From an uncultured Eubacteriales bacterium (GTDB taxonomy: Bacteria; Bacillota; Clostridia; Oscillospirales; Acutalibacteraceae), in NCBI GenBank assembly GCA_951801675.1, contig CATONX010000003.1, positions 1 through 64,000 of the forward strand: a stretch of 64,000 nucleotides of DNA. The letters are read 5' to 3'. The notes beneath the pieces are model-generated. The model was not told the origin of the DNA. It did no database searches and saw nothing but the letters and a program-made list of their open reading frames with translations. The stretch's first letter is position 1; every line of letters starts with the position of its first letter. Positions 36,925 through 48,535 of this stretch are shown one piece after another. Made by a program: the position numbers and the translations under genes.

Positions 36925-38448
36925 ATGTTTGCACGGCTTTCCAGCATGGGCCTTTTCGGGATGCAGGCCTTCGAGGTGGAAGTGGAAGCGGATATTTCCA
37001 CGGGGTTACCCGGTTTCGACGTGGTGGGCCTGCCCGATACAGCCGTCAAGGAAGCGCGGGAGCGGGTGCGTTCCTCTTTACGAAACTGCGGTATGGAAGT
37101 GCCGCTGGGGCGGATTGTAGCGAATCTGGCCCCCGGCGACATCCGAAAGGAAGGCCCTCTTTACGATCTGCCCCTATTTTTGTCCATCGCCCTTGCCTCC
37201 AACCAGCTGGACTTTGATCCTACCGGCATGGCGTTTACCGGCGAGCTTTCCCTGACCGGAGAGGTGCGGCATGTAAACGGCGTGCTCCCTATGGTGATGG
37301 AGGCCAAACGGGCGGGATTTCAGAGCATTTTCATTCCCGCCGACAACGCGGCGGAGGGCTCGGTGGTGGACGGCATCGAGGTTTATCCGGTCAAGTCGGT
37401 CACCCAGCTGCTCTCTCATCTCAAGGGGAAAGAATTGATTGAGTCGGTGCATATGGAGAAGCTGCCCCAGGCGTCCTTTTTCGGCGTGCCGGATTTTGCG
37501 GACGTAAAAGGGCAGCTGGAAGCAAGACGAGCAATGGAAATCGCCGCCGCCGGGGGACACAATGTTTTATTGATTGGCCCGCCCGGTTCCGGCAAGTCTA
37601 TGCTCGCAAAGCGCCTGCCCTCCATCCTTCCGGAAATGACCTTTGAGGAGGAGCTGGAGGTCACGAAGGTGCATTCCATTGCCGGTTGTCTGCCGCAGGA
37701 TGTGCCGCTCATTACCATCCGTCCCTTCCGCGCGCCTCATCATACCGTGTCGCCTGCGGCGCTGGCAGGCGGCGGTTCCCTGCCTCATCCGGGAGAGCTG
37801 TCTCTGGCCCACAACGGGGTTCTTTTTTTGGACGAGCTGCCCGAATTTCCCCGCAATACGCTGGAGGTGCTGCGTCAACCCATTGAGGACGGACAGGCCA
37901 CCATTTCCCGGGTCAGCGGCACGCTTACCTATCCCTGTTCGGTGATGCTGGTGTGTGCCATGAACCCATGTCCCTGCGGCTATTACGGCCATCCCACCCG
38001 GCCGTGCACCTGCAAAAAAGGAGCGGCGGCCAATTACCTGGCGAAAGTGTCCGGCCCGCTGCTGGACCGGCTGGATCTGCATGTGGAGGTGCCGCCGGTG
38101 GAGTTTTCCGAGCTTTCGTCGCAGGAAAAATCCGAATGCTCTAAGGACATCCGCCGCCGGGTCAACGCGGCAAGACGGCTTCAGTTGGAGCGGTATGAGG
38201 GATCCGGCGTGTCCTGCAACGCTCGGCTGACCCCCGCCCTTGTGCAGGAGCACTGCCGCATGACGCTGGACGCGAAGCGCCTTCTAGAGCGGGCGTTCGT
38301 GCAGATGGGTCTGTCCGCCCGGGCTTACGACCGGCTTATCAAGGTGGCCCGCACCATCGCGGACTTGGATGCCGCCGAGCAAATCCAGTCGCCCCATATC
38401 GCCGAGGCGGTGCAGTTTCGAAGCCTGGACCGCAAATATTGGAGATAG
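36925..38448 (+). CDS. YifB family Mg chelatase-like AAA ATPase (ComM)
   Basis: MFARLSSMGLFGMQAFEVEVEADISTGLPGFDVVGLPDTAVKEARERVRSSL; GPPGSGKSMLAKRLPSILP. Confidence 0.95.
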   Translation: MFARLSSMGLFGMQAFEVEVEADISTGLPGFDVVGLPDTAVKEARERVRSSLRNCGMEVPLGRIVANLAPGDIRKEGPLYDLPLFLSIALASNQLDFDPTGMAFTGELSLTGEVRHVNGVLPMVMEAKRAGFQSIFIPADNAAEGSVVDGIEVYPVKSVTQLLSHLKGKELIESVHMEKLPQASFFGVPDFADVKGQLEARRAMEIAAAGGHNVLLIGPPGSGKSMLAKRLPSILPEMTFEEELEVTKVHSIAGCLPQDVPLITIRPFRAPHHTVSPAALAGGGSLPHPGELSLAHNGVLFLDELPEFPRNTLEVLRQPIEDGQATISRVSGTLTYPCSVMLVCAMNPCPCGYYGHPTRPCTCKKGAAANYLAKVSGPLLDRLDLHVEVPPVEFSELSSQEKSECSKDIRRRVNAARRLQLERYEGSGVSCNARLTPALVQEHCRMTLDAKRLLERAFVQMGLSARAYDRLIKVARTIADLDAAEQIQSPHIAEAVQFRSLDRKYWR

Positions 38449-38476
38449 AAAAGCGCCGTTTTTGCGGCGCTTTTTT
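38449..38476 (+). terminator. Rho-independent terminator
   Basis: AAAAGCGCCGTTTTTGCGGCGCTTTTTT. Confidence 0.9.
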
Positions 38477-38637
38477 CTGTATGCGCGAAAAGCCATCGCC
38501 GCCTTGCCTAGAAATAAAAGGTGGGGAATGGCCGATTCTTAGAAAAACGATGAAAATACATGCAAGCCATTCCCTTTTCGGGCACATACTAGTATAATGT
38601 GAGGAAACCTTTGTGCAGAAAGAGGAGGCCGGTTTTT

Positions 38638-39117
38638 ATGGAAGAACGCAGAGCAAAACGGGTGAGCGAATCGCGCACCGAGCAGATTCAGATTTTGATG
38701 CCCGAGCATATCAACGGGTATGACCGACTGTTCGGCGGCCGGCTGATGGAATGGATTGACGTGGTGGCGGCGGTGGTCGCCAGGCGGCATTCCGGCTGCA
38801 ATGTGACCACCGCCTCCATCGACAATCTGCAATTCAAGGCGGCGGCCCATGTCAACAGCACGCTGTTCCTGATCGGGCAGATCACGTACGTGGGAAACAC
38901 CTCCATGGAAGTGCGGGTGGATACCTATGTGGAGAAACTGACGGGCGAGCGCAAAATGATCAACCGGGCTTATCTGGTGCTGGTGGCTCTGGATAAGGAG
39001 GAAAAGGCTGTTCCCGTACCCCGCCTGATTCTGGAAACAGATGAGGAAAAGGCGGAATGGGAAGCGGGTGCGCGCCGCAACCAGCTGAGAAAGCAGCGCC
39101 GGGCAGAGGCCTTCTAA
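38638..39117 (+). CDS. Acyl-CoA thioesterase (hotdog fold)
   Basis: NGYDRLFGGRLMEWIDVVAAVVARRHSGCNVTTASIDNLQFKAAAHVN. Confidence 0.88.
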   Translation: MEERRAKRVSESRTEQIQILMPEHINGYDRLFGGRLMEWIDVVAAVVARRHSGCNVTTASIDNLQFKAAAHVNSTLFLIGQITYVGNTSMEVRVDTYVEKLTGERKMINRAYLVLVALDKEEKAVPVPRLILETDEEKAEWEAGARRNQLRKQRRAEAF

Positions 39118-39127
39118 AAAACGAATG

Positions 39128-39170
39128 ACAGCGCCGGACCGCGACTTTTTGTCGCAGTCCGGCGCTGTTT
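39128..39170. terminator. Rho-independent terminator
   Basis: ACAGCGCCGGACCGCGACTTTTTGTCGCAGTCCGGCGCTGTTT. Confidence 0.85.
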
Positions 39171-39188
39171 GTTTTCAAAAGAAGGCGT

Positions 39189-39500
39189 TTACAGCTGAGT
39201 GGTGAGCATCTGAATCAAGGCGCCGCCGGAGATCAGATACAAGAAGAGGGCCAGGCCCACCAGGCCGATACAGACCCAAGGATGCTTTCCCCGGAAGGAG
39301 AGGCCGAAGATCAAAATACCGGTGAAGCTCACAACCTCCAGCACAAAAGCCAAAAGCCCATAGCCGACAACGGAGATCAGGGAGACAATGGGATCCCTGA
39401 AAAACAGGTTCATGCAGGTGTTCAGCGTAAAGCCAATCAAAAAGATCAGAAGGCCCAGCATCCATTTCTTGACGGGCTTTTTTTCGGTTGTCTGTTTCAA
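39189..39500 (-). CDS. Small 3-TM membrane protein, unknown function
   Basis: 103 aa; MKQTTEKKPVKKWMLGLLIFLIGFTLNTCMNLFFRDPIVSLISVVGYGLLAFVLEVVSFTGI. Confidence 0.65.
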   Translation of the reverse strand: MKQTTEKKPVKKWMLGLLIFLIGFTLNTCMNLFFRDPIVSLISVVGYGLLAFVLEVVSFTGILIFGLSFRGKHPWVCIGLVGLALFLYLISGGALIQMLTTQL

Positions 39501-39537
39501 AGCAGCGCGTCCTCCTTGTTCTAGTTCCTTTGTTTGG

Positions 39538-41241
39538 TCAGCGGGTCGCCATCATTTTGCGCAGGTACCCCGCGGCCTGAGCGCGGGTGACCGGACTTTT
39601 CGGCGCAAATGCGCCCGCTTCATCCGCCGGGCCCATGAACTTCATTTCGTCCGCCGCCCGCACAAAATCGAGAGCCCAGGGCGAAATCTGCGCCCGGTCG
39701 GGATAATGGGCCACGCTGCCGATGATGGCCTTGTCCGGCGCGCGGAAGTTATAGGTAGAGACCAGCAGGGCCGCCAGCTGTTCGCGGGTAACCGGGTCCG
39801 AATTTTCCCCGTCAAAGGGAAGGAGGCCCCGGGCCTTCGCGTCGTCTGCGCCTTCACCGGGAAAGCCCAATGAACGAAGCATGGCGGTGGCGGCGTCCTT
39901 AAGAGAAAACAAGGTATCCGGAGAGAAGACGCCGGGGGAAACCGGGCTTAGGACGCCTTTTGCCAACAGCTCGAGCACGGCCGCCTTCTGCGGGCAGCCG
40001 GTCAGGTCGGTGACGGTAGCGGTGTTGATCTTGATTTGGTCGTTAAGCAGGAAGCTGGTGGATCCTTTTGCACGCGGGACTGGCCGGATTTTGCATGCGG
40101 GCACCTCATAGGGCACGAAGTCCTCCCGAATGAAGCCGCACAAAGGGGCAATGCCCTGGCGGACGATTTCGCTTGCCACCAGACGGGAAATCAGCGCGCC
40201 GCCCAAATCGTTGGGATGGGTGCGGTCCACCGAGCTGCCGTCGTTCCAGAAGTAGGAGGGGGCCTTTTCGGGGCCGAAATCGGTGAAAATGGCGGTGGTC
40301 TGCGAAAGCAGGTCGATAAACGGGACCCCTTCCTCCTGTGCCACCGTTTGCACCGCTTCGCCGTACTCGCCCAGCAGGTCGCGCAAAGCCCCGTTTTCCT
40401 CGAACAGAATGCGGTTGATGGGGGAGCAGAGGATGGGCTGCACCCCGCGCTCCCGGCATTCGGCCACGTACCGGCGCAGGTTGTCCAGATATCCGCCGAA
40501 GGCCTGTAGCTCGTCGCATTTCTGGTCGTTATGGCCGAACTGGAAGAGACAGAAGTCCCCGGGCTTCATGTTCGCAAGCGCCACCTTCCAGTGCAAGTCG
40601 TTTCGAAAGGTGTCGGTGGTCAGGCCGGACTGGGCATGGTTGGAGATGGCCACGCCGGGCAAAAACCACTGGGACAGCATCTGCCCCCAGCCGCAGTAGC
40701 TGGTTTTGGGGCAATAGGGGTAGTTGGCACTCTGGTCGGTTACGGTGGAATCCCCCGCCACAAAGACGGTCACGCCCGCCGCTTTTTCGATCTCCACCGC
40801 CGACAGCACCGCGTTCTCGCCCAGAACGCCAATGCACACCCGATCTCCCTTTACCAAGGGGAGCTCGTTTGGCTGCACGTCGCAGACGTTTACCGAGAAG
40901 GAAACCGTCTTTTGTTCGTCCGGCTTTACCGGGCAGTCAATGAGATGAAACCGCCGGTGGGTGGAGAAGAGGGTGACTTTGCCGTCTGCGCCGCCCCCTT
41001 GCAGCGTTACCGTCACCCGGTATACCCCCGGCTCCTTCACCAGCGCTTCAAACTGCAAAGGTACGTCCGTCCGGCTGGAACAAACGCCGGTGGCACCTGC
41101 CTGGATTTGAGACAAAGGACGGTTATCCGCGTCCAAGAACAGGCGAAAGCCGTATGCGCCCGCCTCGATGAAACGGCTGGCCTCCACGAAAATAAAGCCG
41201 TCCCGGGGCGCGCCGAAGCAATACCGCTGTATCTGGTCCAT
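39538..41241 (-). CDS. SGNH/GDSL-type esterase with C-terminal SLH-like repeats
   Basis: FVAGDSTVTDQSANYPYCPKTSYCGWGQMLSQWF; FGHNDQK; DRTHPNDLGG; SLH-like YPDRAQISPWALDFVRAADEMKFMGPADEAGAFAPKSPVTRAQAAGYLRKMM. Confidence 0.85.
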   Translation of the reverse strand: MDQIQRYCFGAPRDGFIFVEASRFIEAGAYGFRLFLDADNRPLSQIQAGATGVCSSRTDVPLQFEALVKEPGVYRVTVTLQGGGADGKVTLFSTHRRFHLIDCPVKPDEQKTVSFSVNVCDVQPNELPLVKGDRVCIGVLGENAVLSAVEIEKAAGVTVFVAGDSTVTDQSANYPYCPKTSYCGWGQMLSQWFLPGVAISNHAQSGLTTDTFRNDLHWKVALANMKPGDFCLFQFGHNDQKCDELQAFGGYLDNLRRYVAECRERGVQPILCSPINRILFEENGALRDLLGEYGEAVQTVAQEEGVPFIDLLSQTTAIFTDFGPEKAPSYFWNDGSSVDRTHPNDLGGALISRLVASEIVRQGIAPLCGFIREDFVPYEVPACKIRPVPRAKGSTSFLLNDQIKINTATVTDLTGCPQKAAVLELLAKGVLSPVSPGVFSPDTLFSLKDAATAMLRSLGFPGEGADDAKARGLLPFDGENSDPVTREQLAALLVSTYNFRAPDKAIIGSVAHYPDRAQISPWALDFVRAADEMKFMGPADEAGAFAPKSPVTRAQAAGYLRKMMATR

Positions 41242-41425
41242 TTCCTTCACATCCTTGCAAAAGTCACGGGGCCTCGATCCACCCTGGCTGAAAGGGCCGG
41301 GCCCCTGCAAAAAGACGGACGGCGGAAGAGAAACCGCCGTGCGCGCATTATTTTTAAGTATACCACACCCGTGTCCGGATGGGAACCGTCCGTTTCAATT
41401 TCCAGCGGGTTTGCCATAGCAGATT

Positions 41426-42115
41426 CTATGCCGCCGCAAGCCCCGTAATGCGGTAGGACCCGCCTTGGGCGGCCAGGGTGTATTTCATCGTTTTCTGCGC
41501 TGCGGGGGGAATGGTGTTTCCCTCACTGTCCCGCTGGTACCCGCCCGCGGCGGTGGAAATGCAGGCGACCTCGGCTGTCACCACGCCGCTTTTGGACGTG
41601 ACCCGGGTGACCTTCGGAATAAAATAGCCCGTCTGGGCCACATGGGGGACATGGTAGCAGTTTTCCGCTTCCACGTATTCAAAGGTAGTGGAGCCGCTTT
41701 GGATGGTGACGGGAGTCAGCGTCACACCGTCCCCGAATAAGGCCGCGCCTTTTTGCCGAACCAGGTCAAAGGACACGATAATCCGGCCGCTGTCGTCGGT
41801 CAGGGGAGAGGAGGCGGATTCATAGGAGGAAAGCAGAGCAGACCGCAGGGCGATTTCCGTCAATTGTATAGGGTTTGCCTGGGATAGATCGGAAAAGGGC
41901 GCCGGGTCCACCATGACAGCGGGAGCGAGCAGGGCTTCGATCTGAGCGCGCTGCTCAGAATTGTCGAAGAGCCCGCCGATGCCGGAAAAGACCGGCGAAA
42001 GAACATATAGCAACGCCGCAGCCGCCGAAAGCAAGAGAAAAAGCCCCGCGATTCGCGGAGCTTTTGAACGTCTTGGTTTCGGAAGGCCGCAGCGGACAAA
42101 AGGATGTGCCGCCAT
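41426..42115 (-). CDS. Membrane-anchored protein of unknown function
   Basis: N-terminal TM IAGLFLLLSAAAALLYVLSPVFSGIGGLF; 229 aa. Confidence 0.6.
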   Translation of the reverse strand: MAAHPFVRCGLPKPRRSKAPRIAGLFLLLSAAAALLYVLSPVFSGIGGLFDNSEQRAQIEALLAPAVMVDPAPFSDLSQANPIQLTEIALRSALLSSYESASSPLTDDSGRIIVSFDLVRQKGAALFGDGVTLTPVTIQSGSTTFEYVEAENCYHVPHVAQTGYFIPKVTRVTSKSGVVTAEVACISTAAGGYQRDSEGNTIPPAAQKTMKYTLAAQGGSYRITGLAAA

Positions 42116-42146
42116 GTGGATCCCTCCTGACTGAGAAAGGTCGAGG

Positions 42147-43391
42147 TCAGCGGATTTGCCCGCTGCCCCGTAAAATATATTTGGTTGAGGTCAGCTCCAA
42201 AAGGCCCATGGGCCCTCTGGCGTGCAGCTTCTGGGTGGAGATGCCGATTTCGGCACCCAGGCCGAATTCCTCCCCGTCGGTAAACCGGGTGGAGGCGTTG
42301 ACATACACCGCCGCCGCGTCCACCCCGTCGGTAAACCGCTGGGCGGCCTCGTAGCTGCCGGTGACGATGCATTCGCTGTGGCCGGTGCCGTGGGCATTGA
42401 TATGCGCCACCGCTTCCTCCACCCCGGACACCACCTTAACCGACAGGATGTAATCGAGAAACTCGGTGTCGTAGTCTTCTTCGCAAGCGGGAACCGCGCC
42501 CGGCAAAATCCGGCAGGTTTCCGGGCAGCCGCGCAGCTCGACCTTCTTCGCGGAAAGCCTTTCGGCAATCACCGGCAGAGCCTTCTCTGCAATGGCCGCG
42601 TCTACCAGCAGGCTTTCCGCGGCGTTGCACACGGAGGGACGCTGGGTCTTCGCGTTAAAGACGATGTTAGCCGCCATTTGCACGTCGGCGCTTTGCTCCA
42701 CGTACACGTGGCAGTTGCCCACGCCTGTTTCAATGACCGGCACTGTGGCGTTCTCCACCACCGAGCGGATGAGCCCGCCGCCGCCCCGGGGGATGAGCAC
42801 GTCTAAGTATGCGTTTAACCGCATCAGAGCGGTGGCCGTTTCCCTGGAAGTGTCCTCCACGAGCGCCACGCAGTCCTCCGGCAGTCCTGCCCCGGCCAGC
42901 GCTTCCCGCATGACCTTGGTAACCGCCTTGTTGGACTCGAAGGCTTCCTTGCCGCCCCGCAGGATGACCGCGTTGCCCGCTTTTAAGCACAGGGCCGCCG
43001 CGTCGGAGGTCACATTGGGCCGCGCTTCGTAGATGATACCGATGACCCCCATGGGAACCCGTACCTTGGAAAGCTGAATGCCGTTTGGCAGGGTATGGCC
43101 TTCCACCAGCTGGCCCACCGGGTCGGGCAGCGCCGCTACCTTCCGGATCCCGCCGGCCATGCCGGCGATCCGCTCAGGACTCAGCGCCAACCGGTCTAAA
43201 AGCGATTCCCGCAGCCCTGCGGCCTTTCCCGCTTCCAGGTCCCGGGTGTTCGCGGCGAGGATTTCGTCCGTATGAGCGAGCAAGGCATCGGCGGCGGCGA
43301 GCAGCGCGGCGTTTTTTGCCGCAGTCCCGGTTACCGCCAGAATGCGGGAGGCGGACTTGGCCTTCTTTCCTAAGGTGTTCAAATCATACAT
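42147..43391 (-). CDS. proA: Glutamate-5-semialdehyde dehydrogenase (gamma-glutamyl phosphate reductase)
   Basis: MYDLNTLGKKAKSASRILA...VPMGVIGIIYEARPNVTSDAAALCLKAGNAVILRGGKEA. Confidence 0.97.
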   Translation of the reverse strand: MYDLNTLGKKAKSASRILAVTGTAAKNAALLAAADALLAHTDEILAANTRDLEAGKAAGLRESLLDRLALSPERIAGMAGGIRKVAALPDPVGQLVEGHTLPNGIQLSKVRVPMGVIGIIYEARPNVTSDAAALCLKAGNAVILRGGKEAFESNKAVTKVMREALAGAGLPEDCVALVEDTSRETATALMRLNAYLDVLIPRGGGGLIRSVVENATVPVIETGVGNCHVYVEQSADVQMAANIVFNAKTQRPSVCNAAESLLVDAAIAEKALPVIAERLSAKKVELRGCPETCRILPGAVPACEEDYDTEFLDYILSVKVVSGVEEAVAHINAHGTGHSECIVTGSYEAAQRFTDGVDAAAVYVNASTRFTDGEEFGLGAEIGISTQKLHARGPMGLLELTSTKYILRGSGQIR

Positions 43392-43419
43392 ATGGTTCCC
43401 CCCTAAAAATTAGTACAAG

Positions 43420-44217
43420 TTACTGGGCGCAAAAAATCGTCCCGACTTCTTTTCCTTCAAACAGGTCGTACAAAAGCTGAGGCGTTTCCCCGGCGATAAT
43501 CACCGTGGGAATGCCGGCGCCTGTGGCGATTTCGGCGGCACTGATTTTGGTGATCATCCCGCCCGTGCCGCGGGAAGAGCCAACGCCGCCGGCCAGCGCT
43601 TTGACCGAATCGTCGATGTGCTCCACCCGGGAAATGCGTTTCGCGTCCGGGTGCTTGTGGGGATCGGCGGTGTAAAGCCCGTCGATGTCGGTGAGAATCA
43701 CCAGCGCGTCGGCCCGCATCAATTTGGCAACGATGGCGGACAAGGAATCGTTGTCCCCGAAATTGATACCGATGAGTTCGTCCACCGCCACCGTGTCGTT
43801 TTCGTTGACAATCGGAACCGCTCCCATGTCCAAAAGCCTTGCAAAGGTGTTGACCACGTTGTGGCAGCGTTCCTTGTCGTCAATGTCGTCCCGGGTCAGC
43901 AGAACCTGGGAAACGATCTGCCCGTATTCCGAAAACAGCTTATCGTATGTAAACATCAGCTCACATTGGCCCACCGCCGCGGCCGCCTGCCGGCCGCCCA
44001 CGTCGGAGGGGCGCCTCGATAGCCCCAGCTTTCCGACGCCGACGCCGATGGCGCCCGAAGTGACCAGAATAATTTCCCGGTCTGCGTTCTTTAGGTCGGA
44101 CAGCACCCGCACAATCCGTTCAATCTGGCGGAAGTTGAGCTTTCCGCTTTCGTGGGTGAGGGTGGAGGTCCCCACCTTCACCACAATGCGCCGCGCGTCC
44201 TGTAAATCCTGTCCCAT
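43420..44217 (-). CDS. proB: Glutamate 5-kinase
   Basis: RRIVVKVGTSTLTHESGKLNF; IVLVTSGAIGVG-type motif; FGDNDSLSAIVAKLMRADALVILTDIDGLY. Confidence 0.95.
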   Translation of the reverse strand: MGQDLQDARRIVVKVGTSTLTHESGKLNFRQIERIVRVLSDLKNADREIILVTSGAIGVGVGKLGLSRRPSDVGGRQAAAAVGQCELMFTYDKLFSEYGQIVSQVLLTRDDIDDKERCHNVVNTFARLLDMGAVPIVNENDTVAVDELIGINFGDNDSLSAIVAKLMRADALVILTDIDGLYTADPHKHPDAKRISRVEHIDDSVKALAGGVGSSRGTGGMITKISAAEIATGAGIPTVIIAGETPQLLYDLFEGKEVGTIFCAQ

Positions 44218-44248
44218 GCTTTGTTTCCGTTCCCTTCCAAAAAGAATT

Positions 44249-45529
44249 CTATTGTTGTTTAGTATACCCTTCCTTTTCCCCCGCGTCAATCAGCCTTTGG
44301 TAGGCTTCCTTTGCTTTTACCCGCCCGGCCGCCGCCAGCGCCAGCTTTTCAAAGCGTAGCGCGTATTTTGCCGCATTCATTACCTGCTCAAGGGTCATCC
44401 GGTCCACAATGTCCAAAAGCTCATCCTCCGTGCGCACCCGGCCTTCCAGGAGAACCCCCCTGGCCGCGTTGCCGCACCTGGCGGAAATGCCTTCCCCGTT
44501 CATCACGAGCCCCGCCTTGAGCTGCTCTTTGCTGCGGGTCAGTTCCTCCTGGGTCATGGAAGTTCGCATGGACCGAAGCACGCGAAACGTCTCTTCCAGC
44601 GCCTGTTCCTCGCAGTCGGGCGTCACCGTCAGCGCTACCCCGAAAAGCCCCGCCTTCGCGTGGGCCACGTGATAGGAATACACCGAGTAAACAAGCCCCA
44701 GCTCTTCCCGCAACCGCTGAAAAAGCCGGGAAGAAGCGTTGGCGCCCGCCATGTTGGAAAACACGGCTAAGGCATAACGCCGTTCATCCTGCGAAGGCAG
44801 GCCGGGCAGGCCCAGAAGGAGGGCCGTCTGCTCAAAGTCCTTTTCCCGCAGGGAAAGGCAGGGAGTCCACAGGCCGCATTCCGGCGCCTTCGCCTCCTGG
44901 CCCCGAAGCGCGTCCCCGAAATACCGGCCGATGCAGTCCCAGAACGCGTCCTTGTCAAAATTGCCGCAGACGGAGATGACCAGGTTGTTGGGGGTATAGT
45001 GCCGGGCGTGAAAGGCCCGCAGGCTTTCGGCGGTCAGCGCCCCTACCGTCTCGGCGGTGCCGAGAATCGGGCGGCTCAGCGGCTTCCCAGGCCATACGCC
45101 CGCGTACAATAGGTCCGCCGCCACGTCGTCGGCGCTGTCCTCATACATGGCGATCTCGTCTAAGATCACACCCCGTTCGGTTTCCACGTCCTTTTCGTCG
45201 AAACGGGGATTGGCCACCATGTCGCACAGCATTTCGAAGGCCTCGGGCGCATGGGTGCTCAACGTGTGGGCGTAAAAGCAGGTGTATTCCTTGGTGGTGT
45301 AGGCGTTAACCTGGCCGCCGAACAGATCGGTTTTCACCGCAATGTCCATGGCGGACAGGCGCTTCGTCCCCTTAAACGCCATGTGCTCGATAAAGTGGGA
45401 GGCCCCGTTTTCCCCCGCCGTCTCGTACTGGGAGCCGCAACGCACCCAGATGCCGAAGGAGGCCGAACGGAAAAAGGAAATGGGCTCGAATACCACCGTC
45501 AGTCCATTTTGCAACGTCTTTTGTTCCAT
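44249..45529 (-). CDS. M16 family zinc peptidase (insulinase-like)
   Basis: MEQKTLQNGLTVVFEPISFFRSASFGIWVRCGSQYETAGENGASHFIEHMAFKGTKR (HxxEH motif). Confidence 0.93.
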   Translation of the reverse strand: MEQKTLQNGLTVVFEPISFFRSASFGIWVRCGSQYETAGENGASHFIEHMAFKGTKRLSAMDIAVKTDLFGGQVNAYTTKEYTCFYAHTLSTHAPEAFEMLCDMVANPRFDEKDVETERGVILDEIAMYEDSADDVAADLLYAGVWPGKPLSRPILGTAETVGALTAESLRAFHARHYTPNNLVISVCGNFDKDAFWDCIGRYFGDALRGQEAKAPECGLWTPCLSLREKDFEQTALLLGLPGLPSQDERRYALAVFSNMAGANASSRLFQRLREELGLVYSVYSYHVAHAKAGLFGVALTVTPDCEEQALEETFRVLRSMRTSMTQEELTRSKEQLKAGLVMNGEGISARCGNAARGVLLEGRVRTEDELLDIVDRMTLEQVMNAAKYALRFEKLALAAAGRVKAKEAYQRLIDAGEKEGYTKQQ

Positions 45530-45649
45530 CGTAATCCGCCGTTTCTCCGGTGATGAACTGGGAGCGCTGGCCGTCACCGGTCGGCCTTTGCCGGTACGCT
45601 CTGTCTCTAGCCTTCCCGCCGCCGGGGGCAGACATGCGCCAAAAAACAA

Positions 45650-45689
45650 AAGGGCCGGATGCCAGAAGCGTTTCTGACATCCGGCCCTT
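45650..45689 (-). terminator. Terminator downstream of pnp
   Basis: AAGGGCCGGATGTCAGAAACGCTTCTGGCATCCGGCCCTT on minus strand. Confidence 0.75.
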
Positions 45690-45711
45690 GTAACGTTTAC
45701 AAACCGAATCC

Positions 45712-47898
<2,187 letters not shown>

Positions 47899-48060
47899 AG
47901 ATGCAATTCCTCCAAAGTAAGAATTTTAGTCGTGGAGGCCGGCGCGCATTTAGCAATGAAACCAGCGTTCGACAAGGATTCCGAGCGCTCGTTTTACTGC
48001 TAAAATCGCTTCCGTACTCCGGTGAACAGGCGGACAAGGGAAAGAACAAAAGCAACATGA

Positions 48061-48087
48061 GGCAGGCGCAATGCGCGCCTGCCTCCC
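48061..48087 (-). other. GC-rich hairpin in rpsO-pnp spacer
   Basis: GAGGCAGGCGCAATGCGCGCCTGCCTC; minus strand followed by T-rich tract. Confidence 0.6.
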
Positions 48088-48096
48088 AAAGCTACT

Positions 48097-48363
48097 TTAC
48101 TTGCGGATGCCCAGCTTCTCGATGACGGCGCGGTACCGTTCGATATCCTTCTTCATCAGGTAGTTGAGCAGGTTGCGGCGATGGCCGACCATCTTCAGAA
48201 GGCCGCGGCGGGAATGATGGTCCTTCTTGTGCACCTTCAGGTGTTCGGTCAGGTCGTTGATTCTCTTGGTGAGAATGGCAATCTGAACCTCGGGAGAACC
48301 GGTGTCCCCTTCGTGGCGGGCATTGTTGACGATGACGGCTTGCTTTTCTTCTTTGAGCATCAT
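48097..48363 (-). CDS. rpsO: 30S ribosomal protein S15
   Basis: [69 protein letters not shown]. Confidence 0.97.
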   Translation of the reverse strand: MMLKEEKQAVIVNNARHEGDTGSPEVQIAILTKRINDLTEHLKVHKKDHHSRRGLLKMVGHRRNLLNYLMKKDIERYRAVIEKLGIRK

Positions 48364-48481
48364 AGCGCAGATACACCTCTTTCTAAGATTCGCCCGAAAT
48401 CGAAGCGCGCGGTAGGTGAAATTCCCCGAAAACGGGGCGCAAAACCCGACGGCTGCGAAATGGGTCAAAAGTAACCGTCTC

Positions 48482-48510
48482 ATTATAGCATCGGCGTTTA
48501 CAAAAGTAAA
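48482..48510 (-). promoter_or_regulatory. Candidate sigma-A promoter of rpsO-pnp
   Basis: Minus strand TTTACT - 17 nt - TATAAT. Confidence 0.65.
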
Positions 48511-48535
48511 GGGCTCAAATGGAAATTTACACGTT

